Assembly: GCF_030227225.1 (NCBI RefSeq)
Contig: NZ_JASPHQ010000003.1
Coordinates: 1 to 64,000 of the forward strand
Length of the DNA: 64,000 nucleotides
Source of the DNA: Corynebacterium rhinophilum
GTDB taxonomy: Bacteria; Actinomycetota; Actinomycetes; Mycobacteriales; Mycobacteriaceae
Direction of reading: 5' to 3'
Shown here piece by piece: positions 39,667 to 47,087 of the stretch (position 1 is its first letter; each line of letters starts with the position of its first letter). The notes under the pieces are model-generated. The model saw only the letters and a list, made by a program, of their open reading frames with translations, did no database searches and was not told where the DNA came from. A program made the position numbers and the translations under genes.

Positions 39667-41158
39667 CCCTGCGTGTGGGCAGTTGAGGGCCTTTGTGCCC
39701 AATGCCATCGAACATCCACTGCGTTGCGGACCAGGACACAACGATGAGGCCGATGACCCAGAACCAGTTATAGAGCTGGTGGTTGCCGTCGCCGGAAAAG
39801 CTCAAGCTGATAAATAACGCTACGCCAGAGGTAAACTTCAGCAGCCACAGCGGCGGGCGGAAGGTGCCCATGAGCGTAAAGATGGAGGCGTAGTACCACG
39901 GCAGGGTCACCGAGTTGAATACGAAGGCAACTTGGTAGGCCGCCGCGGTGCCCATAATGGCATCGCGGACAGTATGTCGGCTTAGCCACCACACGATGAC
40001 TAAGCCGATGAGCATGCATACCATCGCGATCGTGCGCAGAACGCCCAAGATGGCGTTATAGGAGGCGTCCGGATCAAAAATGTGGACCGCGGGAACGATG
40101 ATGTCTGCGGCCAATGTCGGCCCCGCCAAGGGGTTAATCACCTTGGAGTTGCCGCTGACCTGGGAAAGCCACCCCCATGAGGTGCCGGAGCCCCAAGTAA
40201 TAAGCGCTACCGTGGCGATGATTTCCACGGCCGCGATGACGCTTGAGCAGAAGAAGGCTACTGCCGTGCGCACCACGGTAGAACCCTGAGGCGCGTAGCG
40301 GTGCACCATGAGCCAGACGATGAAGGGGGCGGCGAAGATCGCGGTAGCCTTCATTGCCACCGCCGTACCGACTAACAGCAACGCGGCGTGGAAGCGCTGG
40401 TGCAGCGCGGCCAATAGCCCCAAGGACACGAGGCCAACCATGAGGGATTCATTGTGCATGCCACCGATAAGGTGCAAGATGATGACCGGGTTGGCAACGC
40501 CAATCCACAGCGCGACCGCCGGATCCGCGCCGAGCTTTCGGGCAATGCGCGGCACCGTCCACGCAATGAGGACAAAGCCTGATAGTGAAAGCAGCTTATA
40601 GATGATGATCCCGGCAGTGACGTTATCGCCCACGACGGTGGTGACGATCTTGCCAATCCACAGGTGCAGTGGCCCGTACGGGGTGGTGGTATTGCGCCAA
40701 TCTTGCGAGACCTCCAGCAGGAAGGGCCCAGGGTTGATGGCGGCGCCCTCGGTATATGGGTCGAACCCGTCGCGCACCATGGCGCCCTGCATGAGGTAGG
40801 AATACACGTCCCTGGAAGCCATGGGGCCGGCGAAAAGCAGCGGGGTGACCCATGCGATAAGAATGCGTTGTAACTCGCGCACCCCTCCCTCCGGGCGCGG
40901 GTGCTTAAGCTGCCGGCGAATAATCATGCGCCCGGCAAGCACCCAGGCGGCGGCGAGGAGGAAAATGCCCACCCAATACAGCACCAACCCGAGGTTGCGC
41001 CCGTGACCATACGATAAGAAGCCGATATTGAGCGCTTCGAGCACGCCGCCGCGATTGCGGGTCGAGCCGCCAGAAAAAGACGAAAAAAGAAGTATGCACG
41101 AGGCCACGAGGCCCAGCGGGAGCGCGCGGGGGACTGGCAAGGAGTAGGTTTTGGCCAC
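39635..41158 (-). CDS. mptA: Alpha-(1->6)-mannopyranosyltransferase
   Basis: GT-C membrane enzyme that extends the alpha-1,6-mannan backbone of lipomannan/LAM using polyprenyl-phosphomannose at the outer face. 507 aa with about 13 helices. First-loop acidic motif in GPMASRDVYSYLMQG, followed by GFDPYTEGAAINPGPF and TTTPYGPLHLWIG. GTG start at 41158, 8 bp after idsA, so the two are co-transcribed. MptA and MptB are homologous; proximity to idsA and pimB favours MptA, as in C. glutamicum to my recollection. Confidence 0.85.
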   Translation of the reverse strand: MAKTYSLPVPRALPLGLVASCILLFSSFSGGSTRNRGGVLEALNIGFLSYGHGRNLGLVLYWVGIFLLAAAWVLAGRMIIRRQLKHPRPEGGVRELQRILIAWVTPLLFAGPMASRDVYSYLMQGAMVRDGFDPYTEGAAINPGPFLLEVSQDWRNTTTPYGPLHLWIGKIVTTVVGDNVTAGIIIYKLLSLSGFVLIAWTVPRIARKLGADPAVALWIGVANPVIILHLIGGMHNESLMVGLVSLGLLAALHQRFHAALLLVGTAVAMKATAIFAAPFIVWLMVHRYAPQGSTVVRTAVAFFCSSVIAAVEIIATVALITWGSGTSWGWLSQVSGNSKVINPLAGPTLAADIIVPAVHIFDPDASYNAILGVLRTIAMVCMLIGLVIVWWLSRHTVRDAIMGTAAAYQVAFVFNSVTLPWYYASIFTLMGTFRPPLWLLKFTSGVALFISLSFSGDGNHQLYNWFWVIGLIVVSWSATQWMFDGIGHKGPQLPTRRAKKQTPEPAE

Positions 41159-41166
41159 AGTGATAC

Positions 41167-42246
41167 CTACTTTTGTCGCGTCGTCGCCTGAATGGCTAGG
41201 TGCTCTAGTGTTTCCGTAATCTGCGGATCCACATGTGCCGCACGCAGATGAGCCAACCCGGATTCCGTCAACGCGGTAATGCGGCGCTCAATCTCATCGG
41301 GGGCGCCGGAATCCGCAATGATTTGGGATAGGCGCAGCAAGTCCTGCGGATCGGAGGTGCGGCCGATGAATTTCCGCAGGGTAGCGGCGGCGCTGGGATC
41401 GCGTTCATCGGCGCGCTGTAGCGCTAGGGCGAGAAGCTCCGTGCGCTTGCCTTCCCGTAGATCGTCCCCAGCGGGCTTGCCGGTGATCGCAGGATCCCCA
41501 AAAACTCCCAATTGGTCATCGCGCAGCTGATAAGCAATGCCGATATCGTGCCCATAGCCGCGGAAAGCCGAGATTAACTCTTCGCTCGCACCCGCGATGG
41601 CAGCGCCCAAATGCAGGGGCCGCTCGATGGTATAGGCGGCGGTTTTATAGCGATTGACGGAATTGCTCAGCGCCACGGATTCGGAACCGGCTGCCTCGAG
41701 GGAAATATCGAGCAATTGGCCGCCCAAAACCTCGGTGCGCATTCCACGCCAAGGCCCGCGTGCACGTTGCAACGCCTCCGAGCTGAGCCCAGAATCCTGA
41801 AACATATCCTCGGCATAGACCAGCGCAAAATCACCCACCAAGATGGCGACCGACGTACCAAAGAATTCCGGATCCCCTAAGAAATCAGATTCCCGGTGGA
41901 GGCGCTCTGCTTCCCGATGCACCGTTGGTTTCCCGCGCCGGGTATTCGACGCGTCAATGATGTCATCGTGGATAAGTGCGCAGGCCTGGATAAACTCCAG
42001 CGAGGACGCCGCGCGCAGCATGGCCTCAGGGGATTCCGAGCCGCGGCCTGCGGCGAGGTAACCCGCCCACGCATACATGGGGCGCATTCTTTTTCCGCCA
42101 TCGAGGACGAATGATTCCAAGAAGCTCATGGCGGTACTGACCGGGGCGCCGATCTCTGCCACGTGATCCCGGCGCTGATCCAAGAAGATGGCCAGTTTTT
42201 CGCGCACCGCGCCGGGGATATCCGCAAGCTCAGGAATATTCGTCAT
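41167..42246 (-). CDS. idsA: Geranylgeranyl/polyprenyl diphosphate synthase
   Basis: Trans-prenyltransferase condensing isopentenyl diphosphate with allylic diphosphates, supplying carotenoid, quinone and polyprenyl-phosphate sugar-carrier pathways. 359 aa. First aspartate-rich motif DDIID (94-98), second RDDQLG (aspartates 243-244), FVLDGGKRMRP near residue 48. ATG 42246 is preferred over GTG 42252 because GGAGG lies seven bases upstream of it. Chain length cannot be fixed from sequence; IdsA-type GGPP synthase is most likely. Confidence 0.9.
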   Translation of the reverse strand: MTNIPELADIPGAVREKLAIFLDQRRDHVAEIGAPVSTAMSFLESFVLDGGKRMRPMYAWAGYLAAGRGSESPEAMLRAASSLEFIQACALIHDDIIDASNTRRGKPTVHREAERLHRESDFLGDPEFFGTSVAILVGDFALVYAEDMFQDSGLSSEALQRARGPWRGMRTEVLGGQLLDISLEAAGSESVALSNSVNRYKTAAYTIERPLHLGAAIAGASEELISAFRGYGHDIGIAYQLRDDQLGVFGDPAITGKPAGDDLREGKRTELLALALQRADERDPSAAATLRKFIGRTSDPQDLLRLSQIIADSGAPDEIERRITALTESGLAHLRAAHVDPQITETLEHLAIQATTRQK

Positions 42247-42297
42247 AGTCACACCTCCACACGATACCGCCTAGGGCCAAGAAGAAATAACGCAGGT

Positions 42298-42852
42298 TTA
42301 TAGCGGCAGGCTCACTCCCAAAATGGCGAAGGGCCGGGGATCCGCGGGGTAGCGATGGTGACGCACGACATCAAAGAAGCCCACAGACCGGTAGAGGCGA
42401 AACGCCCCGTTGGCTTCCTGTGGCGCCTCCGGTGTTGATAATAAAGCGTATTGGGCAGGGATATTCCACAGCAGCCCTTTAAGTAGCTGCCTGCCTAAAC
42501 CGTGTCCTTGAAAGGCCGGTAGCACGTGTACTTCGGCTACTTCAAAGTAATTGCGCAGCATGCGCCATTCGGACTCCGTTGGGCCGCCATTTCGGCGCAG
42601 GGCTCGGCGCAGCTCGGAATCCCACCAGCTATCCGGTGATCCCAAAAATCCATATGCCACGCCCACGACGCCGTTGTCATGCGTGGCGATAAGCGCTGTA
42701 AACCCTGGGCGCATGGAATCCGCCCGCCAATGGTCAACACTGCGCGAAAACGTGACCGGGTCATATCCCATGGCCTCGATGTATATCTCCACGAGCTGAG
42801 GAGACAACATTGAGAATTCTTGCGGGGTTAAGCGGCGGATTTCGAAACTCAC
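42298..42852 (-). CDS. GNAT-family N-acetyltransferase
   Basis: 184 aa. Acetyl-CoA-binding motif A is clear: VAEVHVLPAFQGHGLGRQLL (R/Q-x-x-G-x-G), with FRLYRSVGFFDV (motif B) downstream and NGVVGVAYGFLG earlier. Substrate unknown. GTG start at 42852 without an evident Shine-Dalgarno. Divergent from the HEPN gene across a 234-bp region holding a 19-bp palindrome. Confidence 0.85.
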   Translation of the reverse strand: MSFEIRRLTPQEFSMLSPQLVEIYIEAMGYDPVTFSRSVDHWRADSMRPGFTALIATHDNGVVGVAYGFLGSPDSWWDSELRRALRRNGGPTESEWRMLRNYFEVAEVHVLPAFQGHGLGRQLLKGLLWNIPAQYALLSTPEAPQEANGAFRLYRSVGFFDVVRHHRYPADPRPFAILGVSLPL

Positions 42853-42929
42853 GGTATCTATCTCACCAGATACGTGCGGCTACCGGCGGACGAGGGTGGG
42901 GTGGGGTTATTCCATCGAACATTAAAAAC

Positions 42930-42948
42930 TATCGAACAATGTTCGATA
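42930..42948. promoter_or_regulatory. Perfect 19-bp palindrome, LexA-like but one base short
   Basis: TATCGAACAATGTTCGATA is a perfect 9-1-9 inverted repeat. Half-sites ATCGAACA (42914-42921) and TTCGAACAA (42984-42992) flank it. The corynebacterial LexA box has two bases between TCGAACA and TGTTCGA; here there is one. Confidence 0.6.
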
Positions 42949-42975
42949 CGCAGAGAGGTATGGCTGGTAAAACTC

Positions 42976-43004
42976 TTGAATGATTCGAACAAGTGACCTA
43001 GAAT
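42976..43004 (+). promoter_or_regulatory. Strong sigma-A promoter for the HEPN gene
   Basis: -35 TTGAAT (42976-42981), 17-bp spacer, -10 TAGAAT (42999-43004). Predicted start near 43011, giving a 5' leader of about 76 nt. Confidence 0.65.
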
Positions 43005-43086
43005 AGAAACTAGATGTCCAGTCAGCTGCTTAAAGTCAACGGCAGTTGAACACGGTTAGTTATTGGTGCACTACAGGAGAAAAACA

Positions 43087-43530
43087 ATGGCACAGATTAT
43101 TTCGGCAACGCAGTCCCGCACTACCGGTCGCTTCACTGGCAAGCAGGGTGCGAAGCGGGCACACTTTTTATTTCAAGCCCGCGAGCTTTTAGATCAGGCG
43201 AGAAACTACGCGGCGGAGGGTCGCTTTGATCAGGCGTTAGAGGTGGCCTATCAGTCTGCATTGCGTACGGCTGGCGCGCGGGTAGCGGTATCGGTGGTCT
43301 CTCGTCGCCGGCGCCTGCCAACGAGCGCGTGGGATCGCTTGGCTCTAATCGGGGCCGAAGAAAAGCAGTGGGCGGAGGCTTTCAAGTCCTATTCTCGCAC
43401 TCGCGCCCGGGTTGCATCTGGCCTGGATGCAACTCCGGATGAGGAGTATGTCTACGGATTAATGCAGCAGGCAGCGCAGTTTTTAGATGAGAGTGAAGCC
43501 GAGACGATTCTGGGCTCTTTTGCGGCATAA
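43087..43530 (+). CDS. SAV_6107-family HEPN domain protein
   Basis: 147 aa, all helical. The core AHFLFQARELLDQARNYAAEGRFDQALEVAYQSALRTAGARVAV and the later LALIGAEEKQWAEAFKSYSRTRARV fit the actinobacterial SAV_6107 HEPN group. The RX4-6H ribonuclease motif of toxin HEPNs is not seen, so it is probably not an RNase. ATG 43087 with AGGAG seven bases upstream. Function unknown. Driven by a near-consensus promoter with a palindrome about 70 bp upstream of its predicted start. Confidence 0.78.
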   Translation: MAQIISATQSRTTGRFTGKQGAKRAHFLFQARELLDQARNYAAEGRFDQALEVAYQSALRTAGARVAVSVVSRRRRLPTSAWDRLALIGAEEKQWAEAFKSYSRTRARVASGLDATPDEEYVYGLMQQAAQFLDESEAETILGSFAA

Positions 43531-43649
43531 CCGCGGCATAATCACTGCTGAGAGGAATAACTACCTTTTGGGGAACATACTGGTTACTCTGGACGTTAGT
43601 ATTGGTAGAAGATATATCGGCCGAAGCCCAGTCCCTAGTTGGAGGAAAA

Positions 43650-44051
43650 GTGTCTCTTTCTGAACAGGAGCAACGCACGCTCCGTGAAATAGAGGAATCG
43701 TTATTAGCGGGCGATCCTAAATTTGGCGCTTCTGTGTCTGAATCTACCTCGATCGGCGGTTCCGGCGGCGCTTTTACCCTGCGTGGGGTTGCGCTCATCG
43801 TGGTTGGTCTGTGCATGCTCGTCGGCGGCGTGGCCTTGGCGCAGCAAAACTTGTGGTTTATTGCGCTGTCCATCGCCGGATTCCTTGTCATGTTTGCCTC
43901 TGGTGTGTGGATGCTTCGTGGCGACCAGCCCGCTAGCACAGGAAAGAAAAAGTCCACTAATGGGCGGGCAAAGAAGGCAGCGTCATCCCGTAGTAATGGA
44001 GTAGGCAGCAAGCTGGAAGAAAACTTCCGTCGGCGCTTTGAGGAGAGCTAA
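43650..44051 (+). CDS. DUF3040 membrane protein
   Basis: 133 aa. N-terminal MSLSEQEQRTLREIEESLLAGD is the signature of DUF3040. Two membrane helices follow (about 44-65 and 70-90), then a Lys/Arg/Ser-rich tail. GTG 43650 has GGAGG upstream at short spacing; an earlier in-frame start at 43602 would add 16 non-conserved residues. Function unknown. It ends at a strong terminator that isolates it from the mraZ operon. Confidence 0.88.
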   Translation: MSLSEQEQRTLREIEESLLAGDPKFGASVSESTSIGGSGGAFTLRGVALIVVGLCMLVGGVALAQQNLWFIALSIAGFLVMFASGVWMLRGDQPASTGKKKSTNGRAKKAASSRSNGVGSKLEENFRRRFEES

Positions 44052-44068
44052 CCGCGAACTTTTCATTT

Positions 44069-44103
44069 CCCCAGTCACCATAAAGGGTGGCTGGGGATTT
44101 TTT
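44069..44103 (+). terminator. Terminator upstream of the mraZ region
   Basis: CCCCAGTCACC pairs with GGTGGCTGGGG (11 bp, one wobble), followed by ATTTTTT. Confidence 0.88.
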
Positions 44104-44375
44104 ATGGCTCACCAAAATTTCCCACTTTGCCCCACCTTCTTGCCAAAACTGCGGTGCGGTGGGGGATTGTGGGTGCTGGAGGGGGAAATACCTGGGCTCT
44201 ATGCAGGCAATGCGCTGTAAGTGGCGTATGGGGTGAAGTAACTTTGATGTTGTAGGTGGGATTAAAGGGGTGGATCTCCGGGGTTGTCAAGGTGGGGCGC
44301 GGGAAATCTGACCACTGTAAAAACACCCTTTTAACTGCACATACGTTTTGAGTTATTAAGAATATAGCGATTTAA
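44104..44375. other. Leader/promoter region of the dcw cluster
   Basis: No gene is seen. The stretch is G-rich on plus with scattered TGGGG/GTGGGG words, and becomes AT-rich at 44338-44375, where the mraZ promoter probably lies; no single -35/-10 pair is convincing. Confidence 0.5.
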
Positions 44376-44410
44376 GTGGGGCATGTGGGGGAAAGTGGGG
44401 TAGAGTGGGG
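44376..44410 (+). promoter_or_regulatory. MraZ-binding repeats (GTGGGG x4)
   Basis: GTGGGG occurs at 44376, 44385, 44395 and 44405, spaced 9-10 bp, about 80-115 bp upstream of the mraZ start. Evenly spaced TGGG-type repeats are the known target of the MraZ autoregulator in other bacteria. Confidence 0.7.
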
Positions 44411-44492
44411 CGCAGCGGAGGAATGGGGTTGAAAAACTCTCTTCTGACGTGAGGGAATCCGGAGTTGTCGAGTGAGGAAGGTGGACGCCGGG

Positions 44493-44927
44493 ATGTTTCT
44501 CGGAACCTACACTCCGAAACTTGATGACAAAGGGCGCTTAACGCTTCCTGCAAAATTTCGTGATGAACTCGCAGGTGGCCTGATGGTCACTAAGGGGCAA
44601 GACCATTCTTTGGCCGTGTACCCGCGCGAAGAGTTCGCCGAACGCGCACGGAAGGCTGCGGCGGTTTCTCGAACCAATCCGGAAGCACGCGCTTTCATTC
44701 GTAACTTGGCGGCAAGTGCGGACGAACAGCGGCCCGACGGGCATGGTCGCATCACCTTGTCCGCAGGCCACCGTGAGTACGCGGGCTTGTCCAAAGAGTG
44801 CGTGGTGGTTGGCTCGGTAGATTTCCTTGAAATTTGGGATGCAGCTGCGTGGGCTGAGTATCAATCGCAAACTGAAGATGCTTATTCGGCAGCAGATGCC
44901 GATGACGTACTTGCGGGCTTGCTGTAG
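44493..44927 (+). CDS. mraZ: Transcriptional regulator MraZ
   Basis: 144 aa with two AbrB-like halves: [25 protein letters not shown] at the N-terminus and [18 protein letters not shown] near residue 92, each with the D-K/H-G-R signature. Represses its own dcw operon by binding direct repeats such as those at 44376-44410. ATG 44493 matches the conserved N-terminus; a GTG at 44472 would add seven residues. First gene of the cluster. Confidence 0.95.
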   Translation: MFLGTYTPKLDDKGRLTLPAKFRDELAGGLMVTKGQDHSLAVYPREEFAERARKAAAVSRTNPEARAFIRNLAASADEQRPDGHGRITLSAGHREYAGLSKECVVVGSVDFLEIWDAAAWAEYQSQTEDAYSAADADDVLAGLL

Positions 44928-44939
44928 AAGCCCGCATCT

Positions 44940-45033
44940 CGAGTGCGTGTAAGGACTCTGTCCGAGGCGGATGATTCTGGTGTACTTCCCCGATATCAGA
45001 AACCTGCCTCGGACAGGGCCCTATATGCACTCG
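44940..45033 (+). ncRNA. Long leader hairpin upstream of rsmH (mraW RNA motif candidate)
   Basis: CGAGTGC (44940-44946) pairs with GCACTCG (45027-45033), and CTGTCCGAGGC (44958-44968) pairs with GCCTCGGACAG (45006-45016), with extra pairs in between and a 37-nt apical loop. A conserved mraW RNA motif is described upstream of mraW in actinobacteria; position and architecture fit, but no covariance test was possible. Confidence 0.6.
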
Positions 45034-45095
45034 TCGTGCTTTCCACGATAGGAAGTCCTGCACAGCGGAAATAAGAAAGGGGGACGCGGGGAGAC

Positions 45096-46136
45096 ATGGC
45101 TACAACTGACCTTAATTACGATGTGGCGGATAACCACGGCCATGTGCCGGTCATGCGCGAGCGCATGGCAGAGCTCCTGCGCCCCGGGGTAGAGGATGCG
45201 GGCTCGCAGGCTGTGCTTGTCGATGCCACCTTGGGCGCCGGCGGCCACAGCGAGTACTTCCTCCAGACCTTTCCGCAGGCGCGCGTTATCGGTGTGGATC
45301 GCGATGAGCAGGCATTGCGCAATGCTTCGGCCAGGCTAGAGCCCTTCGGCCCGCGTTTTTGCGCGGTTAATGCTCGCTTCGATGAGCTCGGCACCGCCAT
45401 TGCCCAGGGCGAGGGCGATATCTTTGAAGCTGCCCGCGCCCACGGTATTGCGGGAGCCCTCTTTGATTTGGGTGTTTCTTCCATGCAGCTGGATCAGGCA
45501 GAGCGCGGCTTTGCCTATAAGACGGATGCGCCGCTGGATATGCGGATGGACCCGAGCCATGGACTTACCGCCGCTGACGTACTCAATACGTATTCGCACG
45601 GGGACTTGGCGCGGATTCTTAAGACCTATGGTGACGAGCGCTTCGCGGGCAAGATTGCCTCCGCCGTGCTCAAGGAGCGCGAGAAGGAACCTTTTAGCAC
45701 CTCGGGCCGGCTGGTTGAGCTTCTTTACTCGACCATTCCGGCGGCAACGCGCCGCACGGGTGGGCATCCCGCAAAGCGCACATTCCAAGCGCTGCGGGTA
45801 GAGGTAAATCGCGAGTTGGAGGCCGTTGAAAATGTGCTTCCCGTTATTACAAATGCGCTTTCCATTGGGGCGCGCGCGGTCTTTATGAGCTACCAGTCCT
45901 TAGAAGACCGCCTCGTAAAAGCGGCATTCAAGGACCTTTCTACGTCCACTACGCCTGCCGGCTTGCCGATGGACCTGCCGGGTACCGCACCGGAATTCGC
46001 CACGGTTACCCGTGGGGCCGAAAAGGCATCTCAGGCGGAAGTAGAAGAAAATTCCCGCGCCGCGTCGGTGCGCGTGCGCGCCCTAGAACGGCTTGAAGGC
46101 ACGCCAGAATTTTTACCCCCGGGAGGCAAGAAATGA
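45096..46136 (+). CDS. rsmH: 16S rRNA (cytosine(1402)-N4)-methyltransferase
   Basis: Formerly mraW. 346 aa, SAM-dependent. Motif [17 protein letters not shown], then [22 protein letters not shown] and [20 protein letters not shown], all family hallmarks. ATG 45096 follows GGGGAGAC closely; upstream purine runs may also help. The start is preceded by a long hairpin leader. Its TGA overlaps the ftsL ATG by four bases. Confidence 0.96.
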   Translation: MATTDLNYDVADNHGHVPVMRERMAELLRPGVEDAGSQAVLVDATLGAGGHSEYFLQTFPQARVIGVDRDEQALRNASARLEPFGPRFCAVNARFDELGTAIAQGEGDIFEAARAHGIAGALFDLGVSSMQLDQAERGFAYKTDAPLDMRMDPSHGLTAADVLNTYSHGDLARILKTYGDERFAGKIASAVLKEREKEPFSTSGRLVELLYSTIPAATRRTGGHPAKRTFQALRVEVNRELEAVENVLPVITNALSIGARAVFMSYQSLEDRLVKAAFKDLSTSTTPAGLPMDLPGTAPEFATVTRGAEKASQAEVEENSRAASVRVRALERLEGTPEFLPPGGKK

Positions 46137-46963
46137 GCACCATCCCACGCCGAAACCAGCACTTAACGGATAGCCGCGACAGAGAGGCCACTCGCAGCAT
46201 GGGCGCCAGCCGAGACTTCACCACCGGAATCGATACGGGAGCGCCTACCGCAGTGCGCGAGCGCACCTCCACCAGGACCACTGGCAAAACGGCGCGCCGC
46301 ACGGCCCCTAGCCGTACCCGGGTGCCGCACCGCGGGCCGAACCGGCTTGGTTCGAAGCAGGTCGTCAGCTTCCGCGGCCGGCGGCTGCAACAGCAGACGA
46401 AGCAGAATAACGCTTTTGTCCGAGTTGCCGTCTTGGCCGTTACCTTGCTCATTGGCGGGGTAGTGCTGGCCATGTGGCTCTCTGGTTTGTCCACCTCGCA
46501 GACGTTCAAGATTCAGCAGCTGACGGTGCAGGAATCGCAGTTGGATAATCAGATTGAATCGCTGAATCGGGACGCCGAAAACTTGAGCTCCTCGGCTGAT
46601 ATTGCCCGCCGCGTGGATGAATTGGGCATGGCAGTGCCCAAGCAACCCGGCGTGACTGAGGTAGGCGGGGATGGAGAGATCGTCGCCAAGCGCGAAGGCA
46701 CCCCGGATACGGAAAAGCTTATCGATGTCAACGGTGAACCCATCCGCCCGGGCCAAGCCTCGAGCGATCCAAAGGATACGGAGGGGATGTCTGATTCTCT
46801 CAACGCCGTGCCGCGCGGACAGCAGCAACATGCCCGCGGCAACGATGCGGACGAGAACCGGGATGAGCACCGCGGCAGCGATGACGACGATAACCGCGAT
46901 AACGCCAGCGATAGTCGCCCCAACCTTCCCGCCCGCGCGCCGTACACCAGCCAGGCCGATTAA
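46133..46963 (+). CDS. ftsL: FtsL-like division protein with long charged tails
   Basis: 276 aa. A basic, disordered cytoplasmic N-terminus (about 1-93) precedes one membrane helix (about 97-117, [19 protein letters not shown]) and a short coiled coil ([22 protein letters not shown]). An extracytoplasmic tail of about 120 residues follows, very rich in Asp/Arg/Asn near its end. Assigned by position between rsmH and ftsI and by topology. It should pair with FtsQ and FtsB at the septum. Overlaps rsmH by four bases. The tail is unusual in length. Confidence 0.85.
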   Translation: MSTIPRRNQHLTDSRDREATRSMGASRDFTTGIDTGAPTAVRERTSTRTTGKTARRTAPSRTRVPHRGPNRLGSKQVVSFRGRRLQQQTKQNNAFVRVAVLAVTLLIGGVVLAMWLSGLSTSQTFKIQQLTVQESQLDNQIESLNRDAENLSSSADIARRVDELGMAVPKQPGVTEVGGDGEIVAKREGTPDTEKLIDVNGEPIRPGQASSDPKDTEGMSDSLNAVPRGQQQHARGNDADENRDEHRGSDDDDNRDNASDSRPNLPARAPYTSQAD

Positions 46964-47087
46964 ACGGACAGAATAAGTGGTGAAATTCTCTGTGCTCGCG
47001 CGTGGTAGCGCGGGCATTGCCCATCTTGTAGGGCACAATCGATACACGCAAGAACCTGTGGCGGCGAAGGGAAGGTGACTGAACACC

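Noticed and set aside
42930..42948. Canonical LexA SOS box
   Set aside because: The spacer between half-sites is one base instead of two, so it was reported as LexA-like only.
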